Positions 21,123 through 34,840 of a stretch of DNA of 64,000 nucleotides are shown here, in pieces. This stretch comes from Sitta carolinensis. Its lineage: Eukaryota > Chordata > Aves > Passeriformes > Sittidae. The translations under genes and the position numbers were made by a program. Below the pieces are notes generated by a model. That model saw only the letters and a program-made list of their open reading frames with translations, ran no database searches and was not told where the DNA came from. The stretch spans positions 620,001-684,000 of the forward strand of contig CM063290.1 in assembly GCA_032173965.1 (NCBI GenBank), given 5' to 3'. Every line of letters starts with the position of its first letter. Position 1 is the first letter of the stretch.

Positions 21123-24100
21123 AGATGCACGCTGGAATTTCTGAAGGATGGGGGTTACCATGGATACACTGAAGCGACCAGATTGGCGTGAATGCAGAGC
21201 TCTCACTTCTCTCTGGTTGCAGGAGGATTTGTTCTGATAGGAAACTTGTGCTGCCTCTGTTTCTCCTCCTCCTCCCACTTGCTACTGGAGCAGTACAACT
21301 CTTGGATGCTGTGTGTGATTCTAAGGGACAATTCTGATCATGGTGCTCTGTATCTGCTGCCCATGTCTGGGATTCTAACACACCAGGGACACTTCACCTA
21401 AATTTAGTTTCAAATGAATGATAGAACTAAATAATTTTGGGTGCTTCGAATTCCTAATGTGAGAACCGCCTCTGTTTTCAGACTGTGAGTGTACATGAAT
21501 GTGCCTGTCCTTCCACTGCGGGGGGAGAGGTGTTTGTGGTGGAAAAAAATCGCTGTAGACTAGATAACAGGGCAGAAATAAGATAGAGGGGAAAATACCA
21601 GAAAGCTTGTTGAGTTCATGGCTGGTGTGTTTTTCTTGAGAGTGGGAGTGCCAAAGGGGCTTGAGAGGAGGAAATATTTCTTTGGAGTGTGCAGAGAATT
21701 GGTATTGGGAGCAAAAGGGCTTCTGAAGTTGTGTGGGAAGAGGATTTGGTCTCTGAACTCCTGCTGTAGTTCTGAAAATTTGTCCTGTCCTCTCTGCTTG
21801 CCTTGCTCTTATGTAAGCTGCAGTGCCGAGGAAGGGTGAGAAGGGTTCTCCTCTCTTCCTGTCCTTCTGTTCTCTGTTCCACTGCTGAATTCCTTGAGGG
21901 CAGAATCTCCAGCCAGTGCCGAGGCTGGAACAAACGGAAGGTGTGCGGGGAAGCCGCGGCTGGCAGCTCCCAGCACGGACGGGGCCGGCCCGGGCTGATT
22001 TTTGCTGTGGCTGTGACCCAGCAGTCCCGCATGCCCAGATCCTGTGATGCCCTGACGGCCCCTGGAACACGGAGTGTCTGTTCCTCTGACAGGTGGAGGG
22101 GTTTGCATTTCATAGGGCAACGAGCTCTTCGTTTAAATGCTGTTTCAGTGATAGAAGTACTGATGTCTGAATTGAATAATTGACCCCAATCTGTAGCACA
22201 TGAAAGAGAGTCACTAAAGAACACTGGCTGATGTTGATAGTGTTGCTACTTCCAGAAGTATTTCTTCTTGACACAGCGAAATGTTGCTGAAGTCACACTG
22301 TTCCTCACTGTCTTGTGGATTTCTCTCAGTTCAATTGATACTAACTTGGGTGCTGTACACTAAATAGCCACATCCTTATGCTTTACATCCCTGCTGTTGG
22401 CCTGTGAGTCTGTACTCATTAAAATATAAATAACATTACAGAGGTAGTTTGACTGGTGGAAGACCTATGTGCTAGCCCTCATGGGGAGACTGGGGGAACA
22501 CAGGAAAAACCCTGTGTCTACTTGTATCCCTGCCAAGGAGATGGTATTAACATTATTTCAAATGTAACACAGCCAGAGCTGGAATGTTTCCCCTGGTAAA
22601 TGCCTTTGGGAGGATGCTGCTATGAAATAAATTCTTGAGCAGTGGATTGGTTATTATGAAAAATACTTTTCCATAAGGACCCATAATTTTAGAAAGCACT
22701 ATCCCCGAGAATAATAATGTGCTGTGGTTGGTAAATGATTTCCTTTTAACTCTCAGTATTCAGATTTTATTTTGTGAAATTACAAAAACTTTCCAGTTAA
22801 TTTTTCCCTTTCAGGCCCCAACTAGATCCTAGCAAAAGCTCGATTAACGTGCTGATAAGAGCATTAGCGTGCTCTTAGGATCAATGCTTCTTTGTAAGCT
22901 GAGAGTGAAAGTAGATGAGCGTTGCTGTTTTCTGCTTTTACTAATGAGCTGTTTATCTCGGTCTCCAAGCTGCAGGACTCAGGTGGAGCTGTCATTTCTT
23001 TCTGCTCATCAGAACTGCTGGATACAATGGGAATGTGTGATTAAGGACAGGCTAAATACCTGAGTAGGAGCAATGTGACTGTACCTATCCTGGCTTGGGG
23101 CAGTCTGTGTTTGTAAGGCTGCTGTCAAGATTTACAGGTTTTATGGAGTTGGATATTTGGCTCCCTAGAATCCAAGTATATGCCATAAATGAGCATGAGT
23201 GTTTCTTCTGAAAAATCACTGAAAATAGCTGAATGTTCCAGATGAAATTGTAATAACGCCTGGAGCATCAGTTTATAGAGTCAGCTGCCTATGGAGATGC
23301 TTCTGACAGACTTCCAGTCATGAGTGGTGTGCTAAAGCTCTAAACCCCAAAGATTTTATCCATTTTGTAATGTTTTGGATTGTCTCACTCCCACAAAATT
23401 TTCTTTTTGGAATTCCAGTGAGTGCGTAAACTCAATAGTAATTAACGGCAACTTATTCCTCGTGTAGTTCTTGAACTTCTTCAAAGTATTTTCTACTACT
23501 AGTTTCCCTCAAAAAGCTGCAAATTTTTTTATGTTCTTCTGGAATGTGCAATCTGCATTTGTCACATTTTTTCTAGTTTTTAAAAAAAATGTGTTTGAGT
23601 GGGACCAAGGACAAGATTTTATATGACTTTAAATTGATTGCAAAATGATAAATTCGTGAGCACAAAGAAAAGTGAATCAGTCTTTCAGTTCTCTCCTTAA
23701 GTGGTGTATAGTTTCTAGATTAAGCTTTTTAAGAAAAACATAAAAATTATACATGTTTAAGACCAGCTTCATACTGAATCCCTAATAAGAACGGATACTA
23801 TTTGCTCTTTGCATAGATCCTACTGCCTGGGTAGATCAGCACACAAGTATTTTGCAGTGGAGAAGCTCAGCTGGGAGCACATAAACTGTGAATGGACAAG
23901 CAGATGAGATGTGTGGGTACATCCAGCTGCTGCTGACAGCCTGGCAGTGGCATGTGCTTGAAAGATCTCGGCTTAAAACATCAGATGGTGTATAGTTTTT
24001 GCCGTGTTTTCACAGGATAGTTGTGTCTATTTACCAAGATAGATACTGAGAATCAGAACCTTTCCATTCCAAGGACCAGTGGCCAAAGCAGCCCAGAGGT

Positions 24101-26295
24101 CCTGAATCCCTTGATTGAATTCATTTCTCTATGATCACCCCAGGAGAATGGGAAGGAGGGAGAAAGGCTGGTGGGAGCGAGGGCCAGGGGACAGAGAGAA
24201 TTCTTTTCTAGGAAGGGATTTTCATGAGACCTCGAGATTGCATTTAGAAGAAACCTGGTGTCATGTTCTTCTGTGAGAGACTGAGACCCATGCTAGGGCG
24301 GTCCTTGGGCGGTTTCCAGACCCGCAGCACGATCAGCAGCTCTTGGAGCCGCTCTCTGCTCCCACCCTGGGCTCTTAGAGCCAGCAGCTGAAGCCCAGGC
24401 ACCTCCCCGCACAGGGCTCGAGCTGGAAAGATAGTAAAGGCATTTTACACCTCTGAATAGCTTCCTAAAAAGAAGTGAAACGAGCAATTGTTGTTGTTTA
24501 ACAGGGCAAAATAGAAACAGGTTGTTAAAGATTTGCATTGGGTGCTAACCTGGTGCTACGCTGTCCCAGAAGAGTCTTGCTCTCTGTGGGCCAGGCCATG
24601 CCTCTGGTAGCAATTCTGAGTCACCATCCAAAAAATTAGAAAGTGTCATGATCTAATTATGATCTTAACAAGCCACTGTACATCTGCAAACAAAAGAAGA
24701 AACCACAGAAGTATTAGTTTGGAATGTTTTTCAGATGAAAGATATTGCCATTTACTTGAAAACAAATTATTACAAATTCTCAAGCAATAAAGAAGAAATT
24801 AATTGGTTTTGTAATATTTTTGTTTTCCTCTGTCAATTAAAATTTGTTCCATTGTATTCTCAGTGTCTAAATCATTACATTTCTTGTGGGGATAAGAAAA
24901 GAATCAGTGAAGAGAATATAGAGAAAAGCACAATGCAGTTTCATCTATTCTGATTCTGAGACCCTCTCTGAAATCCTAGGGAAAATGAGGACATCCTTTT
25001 CCCACCTCTGTGCCTGATTTAAGGGCCTGAGACAAATTCTGCAAAATTAAAATGAGCTATTTTTCACATCTTTGATAGTCTTGGAGCCATGTTCTTTTAA
25101 AACCTGTACTTCTCTTAGAGTTTCCAAGAGGTGCCCAGCAGTGAAGGGAACGTGTTCAAAGCTGAGTCTTCTAAAACTGATCTGGCTAACAGGAATAAGC
25201 CCATTAATCTCATCCTAATTTTTGTTTGTATTTTGTCTATTTCTCCCATTTCCTTTATGAATGTGTATAGTCACAAACAATTTCAGGACATCAAGAGCTG
25301 AAAATTCATTTGAATTTACCATTAGCCAGTTGGGGAAAAGATTAAAATTTAACAGGAGATGAAATACACACGGCTTGTTTCTCCCTTCTCAGCCACTGTA
25401 AACTCTTTGTGGAGGTATTTTCCACTTCTCTATTTTGAATTACAGTAAAATGGAAAATGTTTGAAATATGTCTTAAATTTTCAGTGGCTCCTATTATAAG
25501 CAGAAAAAAGGGGAAATAAAACTTCTTGAGCAAGAAAGACTCAGAAAAACAGACCAGGCCTGCCACTGATTATCTTTCTTTCTGAGAACAGGACTAAATC
25601 CTTATTTCCCAGAAGACTTAAAGCCTTTTTACATGACCTTTACTTTGTGTTTTATGAAAGTCAATGGACTTTACTTTTATTGAAGCCCTGCTTTTTTATC
25701 TCTTTAGGAAAAAACAAACAAAAAAATCTTCACCCACAAGTGGCTCTTCTTCTACCATGAAGGAGTCTCATTGTGACATTTAAGTTATAAGTGTGCTTAA
25801 TAGCAGAGCAAATTGATAATTTAACTTAAATTTCTGTGGACAAGGTCTTTCATTTTATGCATAAAACTAGGGAGACTTTTTAAAGGAAACAATATGAAGA
25901 TGCACCCTAAAATTCTATTCATCATTTCAGTTAACTTCAGTAGTCAGCATGATTCTGAGTTTTTTATCTTTGGAGAATAATAAAATAGAGTTAAGTGTAT
26001 ATTTTTAAAATTTGCTTTCTGGCACCAGTCAGAAGCAGGAAAGGCAGAAAGGTTGTGGGCCAAGTCTGCTTTCCTAGTTGTAAGGGATTCCAGACAGGTC
26101 ACGGGCAGATTTCCTGAAGGCTGCTTGGCCCCCAAGCTCACGGATCCTGAAAGGAACAGCAAATAGCACAACCACTTCCCCGGTACCTTTGGGAGTGCAG
26201 TGCCCCCTCAGCCCAGCTGCCTGCTGGGTGTCCTCAGCCTGGCCTTGCAAGGACTTTCCTTGTCTGCTTACAAACGTATTCACTGTGTTTTGCAG

Positions 26296-26349
26296 CCTCA
26301 CCTGCCGCTCAGAAGACCCGCTGTATCGAGTTCTCCTTTGGGTTTGGAG
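26296..26349 (+). other. candidate 54-nt exon
   Basis: The acceptor-like CACTGTGTTTTGCAG precedes and GGAG|GTAAGG follows, with a second donor GTG|GTAAGT at 26420/26421. All three frames are open across the 54 bases, one reading TRCIEFSFGFG with symmetrical phase 1-1. No family was recognised. Confidence 0.17.
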
Positions 26350-29059
26350 GTAAGGGTGCAATTTATGACCCTGTGTGGGAGAAATCAAACTAATGTGGAG
26401 TTTCATTTCATGAACACGTGGTAAGTTTCCTGCTGAGTAACTCTTATGTTAACAGAGTTGCTCAACCTCCCTTCTGAACTCCGTACTCCAAGCATCCTGT
26501 GATTCACTGGAGAAAGACTTCGTTGTATGTTCTTCCTTGCTATTTTCTGAGCTTCACATATTTAATATCCTAACTGTGTGAAGGAAGGCTAAAAAGCCCT
26601 CACCTTCCAATACTGACTGTGTACTGAATTAGAGAAACCAAAGCAATGTGATAGTTATGTCATAGAAAAAATTAAAGAATACACAGGAGCCTTGGAGAGA
26701 TGAAATGTCATGTTACTTTTAGCAGCATATGGATGACCAGTAGGGCAAAATATGGGACATTTCCTTTCTAACATCATGTTTAGAAAAGCCTAAGCATCCT
26801 GCAGAAATTAAGAGGAAACCCTGAAAATTGAGGTGGATTTGGCTGGTGAAAGGGTCAGTTGCAATTTAGTCTGGGCTCTAGAATAGTGATTGATGAGATT
26901 GGAGAGTTTTCTGATACATTTATGAATGAAAAAGTTAAAAAGGTGAACGGGGGGAACATAAACGTTGGCTTTTGGAGCTGCAGCCTGTGCCTGGTGTGTG
27001 AGGATCCCGTTAGCAGACCAGCTGAGATGGACCTGCTCTCCTCCATGGCTGGGATTCCCAAGGCATCCAGCACTCAGGAAAGTTGAACACTCATCCCAAC
27101 TTTCAGGAAGGAAATTTAGAAATAGAGCTCTGTATCTGTCCTTCCTGCTCAGGAAGAGCAGCGAGTGGTGCGGGCGATTGCAGCCCCTGCCAGCCTGTCA
27201 GCAAGGAGCTTTGTTCTGGAGGGTTAGCTGCCAGTCCTTGTTTCAGTTTTAATCACACTCTGCTGAAAATGTCCAGGTGTAAAGCCCAGCCCTGAGGGAT
27301 GGTGGTTCTGTTATTCTGACTGGCAGTCTGTAGTTATTTTCAGAATTCACAATATGTGACAAAGCAGAATGAACAATGTCCACTAAAACAATTTGAAGTA
27401 TGTAATGATGGTCTATAATTAAGTCATGATCTCTTTTTAAACTACAGACCTTATAAGAGCCTGACCTTTCAGAATTCAAAACCTAAACTAAAAGGGATTT
27501 ACAGAAGTATTTTTTATGTAACTATTATTTAAAGCTTCCACTCTGTAATTAAATTTTGTCTCTTTGCAAAGGAGAATGAACTGTTCCTGAAAAAGCTTCT
27601 CATATGCTGAGCAGTATAATTAGAGAACTAGTTCTGCAAATGTCACACAAAAATGACCTTTAATGAAGCAATATCAAATGAAAAAGCTATTAAAGCTATG
27701 CAGCTTGAGGAATAGCTAAAAGTTGAATTACTGAAGTGGGTCTGGGCCTGCTGCTGTTCAGATCCCCCGTGTGGGCTCCTTCTTGTGTGTAACAGAGAAA
27801 GGATGAGAACAAATAATCATGTGGTGTCCTTGGCACAGGAAATTGTGTAAGAGCTTCTGAAGGAGGAATTCCACTTTGTGCCACCACTGACAGCAGAAAG
27901 ATGCCAAGATCTGTTATCTACAGGGGCTGTGAAGAAGCAGCTTGTCTTCAAGGACAGTCCCAGTCGGAATGACCTCTCTTGATGTTTTATCTCATGGATT
28001 TAAAAGCACTTCCCATAAATCAAAGCAAAAGACACCAAATACACAAAGATTTTTGTGTCCTCAGCAATCTTTTTAACATCATGGCTTGAAAAGCCAGGTA
28101 GCAGGGAGTGTGTTACAGGGTGGTTATGGCTTGTTAAGGGTATAAGCAAATGCAGGAAGGGAGTGGCTGAGCCCCTTTCCATAACCTGCTCAGTTCGTGG
28201 CACCGGTTTTGCTGTGGTGCAAAGGCTGTGCTGTGGCTGCCTGCACAGCAGGCAGGGCCAGCTCCTCCCGCAGGCACTGCCGGGCAGCGCAGTGGGCAGC
28301 GGGGGCCGTGTGCCAGCCAGGCTCCCCAACTCCCCAGCCAAATGCTAGTGACCTTTCCAAGAGGAACCAGCAATTCCTGATTCACACTGCAACGTGGGAT
28401 AGAAATTTTTAGATTGCAGTTTTCTTTCATTCTGTAAGTGTTTATTGGGGGAAAAAGCACTGCTGGTCTGTCAGTCCTCAGACACTTCATGCAGGAAGTT
28501 GGCACCAAAAGTTTATTTCACAATGTTTAAGTTTGTGATGATTCATACTGCAGAAGTAGTTAAATTTTTGCCTCCAGATTTCTGCCAAATTGCACTTCTG
28601 TGCTAGGGTTCCTCTCATCTCTAATGGCGTGACAGGGTTTCGATTGGCTGCCCTACCCAGAGGTAGTGCTGGGGTCCTTTTTTGTCCTTACAGAGAGGAG
28701 TGGTCTGTGGTTAGAGTACCACGACTGAGAGGTCTCCAGGATTTGGGAGCTGATTTGGTGTCCTGCTCTGGCACAGATTTTCTGTGTGGCCTTCAGGAAG
28801 TCTCTTACTGTGTCTGTGCTTTACTGTCTTTATGTGTCCAGCTCTCTCAGAACTGAGATGGTTATCCACACAAGTACCTTGCACGGTTTTAGGACAGTGA
28901 ATGTTGGGACTTCCACAAGGAGCCCTCGGAGGTTTCATCCTCTGTCTGTGCAGTGCCTGATGCTTTTGAGAGCTCTTGGCCCCAGCTGCTTGGCTGTTTA
29001 GGCACTGTGGTACCAACTGGATGGTTTCCTGTGGGCTAGAATTCCCTTCTCCTGTATAG

Positions 29060-29123
29060 AAGTAGAGTACTGATCTGCCCTCAAATCAAAGGGAGGGATT
29101 TCTGTTCCTCCCCACTGCCCGAG
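29060..29123 (+). other. candidate 64-nt exon
   Basis: The acceptor TTCTCCTGTATAG precedes and CCCGAG|GTAAGAG follows. One frame is open over 21 codons (ICPQIKGRDFCSSPLPE in part) and the other two contain stops. No similarity is recognised, and it may be a chance arrangement. Confidence 0.15.
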
Positions 29124-29445
29124 GTAAGAGAAACACTGGCAGCAAGTAACAAATCCACCTCTGCTAATGTGTTTGGGTCAAGGACTTATTCACAGACCCA
29201 TAGCCTGAATTCCTTCTACCCCTTGACCTGTTTCATCAGTATCAGGAGACCATCAAAAATCATGTGACAGTAAATGGCATCAGCCAACAAGCTCTCATGC
29301 AAAACGTGTTTCAATGGTTGCTGAAGAGTTAAGCGCTTTTCTCCTTAGCTGTACACTTAGCTGGCCGTGTTTTATTTAATCTTATTTACCTCTATTTATT
29401 TGATCCAGTAGTGTAAAAGCAAAGCACTTTATGGAGAAAATTGAT

Positions 29446-29463
29446 TTTGTTTGTTTGTTTGTT
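29446..29463 (+). repeat. short (TTTG)n microsatellite
   Basis: About four and a half TTTG units in AT-rich DNA. Confidence 0.85.
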
Positions 29464-32400
29464 CATTTTTAATATGAGGTGTGGTTTCTTGCCTCTTCAG
29501 TCTTGTTTACTTTGAGTCAGTGAATTAGTCAAAAAAAGCCTGTAAGTGGCTGAGCTGTCCCATCCAGATTCTTGGTTTTGAAGTCAGACAATTGCTCCCT
29601 TCCTTTGCCAAATCCAGGCTATAAGCACTGGAAGTGTGTTTCTGGGGGAGATGGCTGCCCACAAACTTCTGAGCACTTTAGTCTGCCCTTGCACTTTGAG
29701 CAGAGCTAGCACACAGTGCCAGAGCTGGTGCAGCCAGCCCTCAGTGCTTCACCAGCTTCTGATTCTGACAGACGTGACTGGGTTTGCTGTGTGTTTGGGG
29801 AGTTTGGCACCCAACTGAACAAAATACTGTGCTGACTTTAGATGTTAAGAGAGACATGAGGCCGTGGAACAGATCCCTGACTCACAGTGGTAATTTTCTC
29901 CTGTTTCCTCCCTAAGCTTTTGTTTGCCGACTCCTTGAGGGTGGGCTTCTGCTTTGATGTTTTATTGTCTCTCAAATCACTGGTTTTACTTTTAGCACCA
30001 GTAATTTTTGGAGTGCTTTGGAGGGAGGGGGGAAGGGAGAAAAAATAGATGTAGTAATTATTAATGTATTTGGTTGGATTATGAAGTCTCAAAGCTCATT
30101 AAAAATGAGAAACCATGGCAACCTCGACAATCCCTCCTACACATATTATAGCTACCTAACAATGTGCAAAGTACATTTAGTGAAGAGAAATAAAGCATAA
30201 AGAAAGGGGAAGAAAAAGCATTCATTTTTTATATTACTATTTTTAATTCTCAGCTCCTGCATACCAACACACTTGTGCTGGCAGCCCTTCGAACTCTGCT
30301 ACATGAAAAATAAGTAACTGATTATTGGATCTCTTCTCAGTATTGTTCTTTATTCCTCTGAGATTTCCTAAGGTGCATTTTTAGTAAAGGACAGATTTTA
30401 TAGGAGGTTGGTAGCTGAAGAAGTAAAATGTTTCTCTGGTCTTGTCTCCTCCTGAGATGATGGGAGTTTGGGGCAGTCCTGCCTCTCCTTGACTCTGTGG
30501 GTCACAAGTGTAAATCTAACATCAGTACTGGTCATCTGTCGAAAGAAAGGTGAAATTGCAATTCTCTTAAGATCAGTTAAAGGATTTTAGAGAATACTGG
30601 GACTTACATCTAATTATGTCTATTTTCTGTTTTAAAATGTAGAACATTTGCATCTGAAACTTAATTAAAGCTGTTACAGCGGTTTGTGCAGAACAGAAGA
30701 TAACAAATGTAGATAACACAAAAGCCAAGAGGCCATGACTTCCATCAGGCTTTCCTGATAAAGGTTTTTCATTTCTGTGTCTGCATTGATCCAGGATGTT
30801 TTGGTAAAAGCTTGGAATAATGACCCTGACATCACACTTGAACTGCAGTGGCCTGCTCAGGAAGTTCTTCCTGTATTACACTCTTCAAAAGGCACACTTC
30901 CCATAGGGTCATTCATTCCAAGCTTATCCCTGTTTTCCGTACAAAGTGCCTGAATTCAGATCTTTCTGTTTAGTAAGACATTAGAATGAAATGCTGATGA
31001 ATGAGGCCTAGAAACTGAATACTCTGAAAAAGAGCCCCTGGCTGAGCTCTCTGAGAGCCTGGCCTAGCTGTGGCAGAATGGAGCTCTCAGCATGGCTGTG
31101 AGTGGAGCAAAGGCCGGGGCAGGGTGTGCACAGGCAGCGCTGGCTGAGGCTCTGGGGAGGGCAGTGTGCCACAGCAGGCAAGGACTGTGGGGCAGCAGCA
31201 GCTGGAAGGTGCTTGCTCTCCAGAGTGGATGTAACCAGCTGGAAGGTTCTGCTTTCCTCCTTTTGCTCAGTCAGCTCCAGTGCCCTGGCAGGACAGGAGA
31301 GCTCAGAGGTGTAGGAGTTCCCCAGGAGTCAATAAATTCTGCAGAAGGAGAGATGCTGGGACCCTCTCAAAGTCATTTGAGGTCACTTGCACTGCAGGGG
31401 TGACAATTCCTTACAAACAGGTGGGATTTACAGCTCTCAGGTAATCAGTGAAGATGGGCATACTTTTTTGTGGATAAGTCTAGGAGTTTTCATTTATATG
31501 CACAGCAAGGGCAGAACCTTTATTTAACCAGTAGTGGTTAGCTGGCTCCTGGAGTCTCCTCGTAGGAAAGGAAAGAGCTCCTGGTGCCTGTCGAAGTCTC
31601 CAAGGAGAAACGTAGCAGACAGCACTCTGTGTGGGAGTACTGAGTGTGTTCACAGTACATGCAGTACCAAACTGAAATAGCACGTTTAGCACCCTGGAGA
31701 CTGCCTGGGGACACTGATGCTTTCTGTGCTTTTGGTGCAGGGAAAAATAGTATTATTTGTTTCAGCAGAAGGCTATTTTTAAATTGAGGTGGTGTAACAA
31801 CCTGGGGCTAAAGGAATCTGTAGGTTAGCATAGCCACAGGGTCCAAAAGGATGTAAAAATGGGTTAGAGAGCTTCTGAGGAACTATTTCCCCAAATGCTG
31901 TGCATAGGGATTTAAGAATCCCAAGTCCAAGGTTAATTAATTTTTTTTAATCTAATGTACCATATCATGCTGTGTTCATGGCAACTGCATGAAATCTAGG
32001 GGTACAGTAAGAGGCAGTTTAGCACCAGGAGCTGAGCATTACTGGCCTGCTCCCCCCCTTTCAGGCCATTACAGCACCTGGGTTTTAGTGGCTAAAACCC
32101 ACAAAGGGATAGAAACTGAAGAGATTTTTACCTGTGTGAATTCATAAAATCTGATCATTATTGCTTCCTTAATGGTTTCTTTTTAGCAAAAGTCACTATT
32201 GCTTTAGCAACACTCACTTATGGCTCTTCAAGGAAGGATGAATTCTGCTGGTTTTCCTGCTAGCTTCTTAGGAATGGCATGTGTTCCTTTGCTGAGGGAA
32301 TAGTACTGAAATTATAACGGTTAGCTGTAACTAACAACGAGGAACAAGGAAAAAGGGATGGCATATTTGGGATAATGGTATTAGAGAATAAGGATGTTTT

Positions 32401-33820
32401 CCAGTGTATTTAGTCCTTATCACCAGTATTTGGAGTGTTTTGAGAGGCAGTGCCTCAGCATGGAGACAGATGCCTCACCAGAAAAGAAGGATCGAGTTGC
32501 TGATGGTTGATGCACAAGTTGTGCACCTGAGAGTTACAGCCTGAGGGTTACAGTGTGGTTTTTACTGGCTGGCCCAACTTTTTGCTTCTGTAAGCCATTA
32601 TAATTCTCATTATGATTTAACTGTGTAACTCATTTTGATTTTCACATTTGAAAAATTCTTCAGCTTGGTGGTCTGTTTGGCGAGAAATAGCCCAGGCTGA
32701 CTGTACCTCATTTGGGGACATTTCCCAGTCCTCAGATTTCAGCATGTGAGCTTCAGTGCTGTCCAGGAGCCACTTGCTTTCCTTTTCCAAGAGCTATCAC
32801 TGCCTTTTCAGCTGCACTTTTTTCTGTGGCTTTAAGTGTACTCTGTATCTTGAACTGGGATTTCAGCTGAAGCGATTATTTCACCTGGCACTTTGCATGG
32901 TGAATGATTGATGTATATATTGAAATGGTAAGATTTCTTGTCTTATTTTCAATTCTTATTACTCCTGCATTTTTCCTGGTTTTATAATCATAGTTCTTAC
33001 TTCCTATAGCAACACCAAACTCCTTGGTGGAAGAGTCAATTCACGCTGAGTCCTGGATGGATTCCCTGGCTGTTGAAGCCAGGAAGGCTTCAAAGATTTA
33101 ATTTACCATCACAGTTTTTCCTCAGATTTTCTGAGGGACTTGGAGAGCATTTGGCTCAAATGTATACACTTAAAATTAGACAGTTTTAATTACTTAGCCT
33201 GCAAGTGGCTTCTGTCCAGTTTCATTGGGGGTTCAACCAGATCGGGTTCATTCTCTCTGCAGTACATACTGCTCGGTGTCACACGGTGGTTAGCAGGAGA
33301 GAAACAGATGAAATAATTATATAATTGTCTGGGGATAATTACAGGAGTTCATATTTTATTAGTAGCCTGTGCTCAGGATTTTCCTATGTGCATAATTACA
33401 GCAAAATACTCAAGTTCTTTGCTCTCTGTTGGCTGCACTGTGTGATGTCTAGCTAACAAGCTGTCAGCAGCCCCTTCTCACCTTTCAGCATGCAGGTAGT
33501 GCATGGAAAGCTGTAGCATGTTTAGTCACTTCACTCTTAACTCAGTAAGCATGCTGCAGTACAGTAGTGTGCTGTAGCTGTTGGAACAACGAGCTAAGGA
33601 GTTGTTGTCAACACTAGTTGACACATTCCTTTTCAATGTGAAGCTCTTTTTGCTTTCATGTATTCTAGTTAAAATGGTCAGGTTTTGAGGACAGGATCCT
33701 TAAATATGAAGGCATTTCTGGTTTGGAGCAGTTGTGAACTACAAGCTGGGGAATAACAACCAGTGAGTAGTTCTAAATGGCTTCCTGGCCTTCACACTTT
33801 CCCCCTATTCTTGGCGTCAG

Positions 33821-33934
33821 TGTTTTCTGCCTTAACCTGTACACTGCCCCTGGGGAGGGGACTGGTTTCCCAGCTGATACAGGGAGAACTCGGGGTGCCA
33901 TTTCCCACACCCCGGTACACTCCGAGCTTTAAAG
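33821..33934 (+). other. candidate 114-nt exon beside a CpG island
   Basis: A pyrimidine-rich acceptor (CTTCCCCCTATTCTTGGCGTCAG, shown here only in part as ATTCTTGGCGTCAG) precedes the segment, and a perfect donor AAAG|GTGAGT follows. Only one of the three frames stays open, for 37 codons in phase 1-1. Its C-terminal part reads ELGVPFPTPRYTPSFK. Immediately downstream lies the CpG island at 33.96-34.2 kb. Codon content looks better than for the other candidates, but I do not recognise the peptide. Confidence 0.25.
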
Positions 33935-33954
33935 GTGAGTGATGCGGCTCTGCA

Positions 33955-34205
33955 TTTCTCTCCCCTGGAGCGGGGGCGTTTAGCCGTCCGTGTCATTCGC
34001 TAGCATGTTTGTCCCTTGAGAGGGCGGCGGGCAGAGCTGAGGCCGTGCTGGCCCCCGGCCCGTGCGGGGCCGCGCTGTGCCCGGCTGCCGGGGCTCTGCC
34101 CGGACGCTCCGTGCCCGCCGTGCCGGGGCTCGTGTGCCCGGCGGCAGGAGCCCCCAGCCCGCCTGCTCTGGGAGCGGCCCTTCAGGCCCTGAGGCATACC
34201 GCTCC
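33955..34205. promoter_or_regulatory. CpG island
   Basis: Dense CpG and GC content (GGGGCGTTTAGCCGTCCGTG, GCGGCGGGCAGAGC, CCCGCCGTGCCGGGG) is bounded sharply by AT-rich DNA at about 34250. Overlapping frames on both strands here (up to 83 codons) reflect GC content. No core promoter motif was recognised. Confidence 0.6.
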
Positions 34206-34254
34206 AGGCGTGCCTTTGCATTCCCTCGAGATCATGGAACTTCTCTGACACAGA

Positions 34255-34460
34255 GTTAGTATTGTGGCACGTAATTACGATTGGATGTCTTCATCATATA
34301 ATTGCATGATATATAATGAGCAGCAAAAGCTTATTTCCTCTGCTCTTTGAATACTGAACTTCTGAGATTAATTAAGCTGATTCTGAAAATGCTTTTAATT
34401 ATATATGCTGCATAAACAGCACTATTAAGATCAGATGAGAATATTATTGCCTCAACAGTT
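34255..34460. promoter_or_regulatory. AT-rich stretch with many homeodomain-type cores
   Basis: Words such as GTAATTACGATTGG, ATAATTGCATGAT, GATTAATTAAGC and TTTTAATTATATATGC recur within about 150 bases right after the CpG island. TAATTA and ATTA cores are the known recognition words of homeodomain proteins. AT-richness alone also produces them, so an enhancer is only suggested. Confidence 0.25.
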
Positions 34461-34840
34461 TCAAATTTTTTTCAAATACCCACTGTGTGTTTTATATTAC
34501 TGTTTAAAGAAATGTGGGGAGTTTTGAGGGAATAAAAACCTCCCCAGACACTGGATGGGATACTGAAGGAATACCTGAATATTTGCTGAAGCAAATCAGC
34601 TACTTTGCTCTAATTGCAGTGTATAAAAAGCAAGAGACTGCAAAATTAAGAGCATTTTATTTTAGTAAATAAACGCTTCCACATGACTAATCCCTAATTC
34701 TTGTAGGTAGGAAATTCACAAAGCGTACTTCAATCCTTCCTTCTAAAGCTACTATCACCCCAAATCAGACTGATAGTGATGCCTGGAACGACACAATCAG
34801 TAGGCTGCCATCAATTGGCTGTGCCAGATTCCTGCATAAT

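Larger units (their letters stand above)
21123..33820. other. single-copy noncoding DNA, mostly AT-rich
   Basis: No recognised gene, RNA gene or mobile element. On the minus strand frames of 231 (21375-22070), 202 (21616-22224) and 103 codons (21809-22120) overlap, so all three frames are open over about 260 bases. That indicates stop depletion, not coding in one frame. GC rises locally near 24290-24420, 28200-28330 and 31090-31290 without CpG-island density. Two exon-like segments inside are listed separately. Confidence 0.5.
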
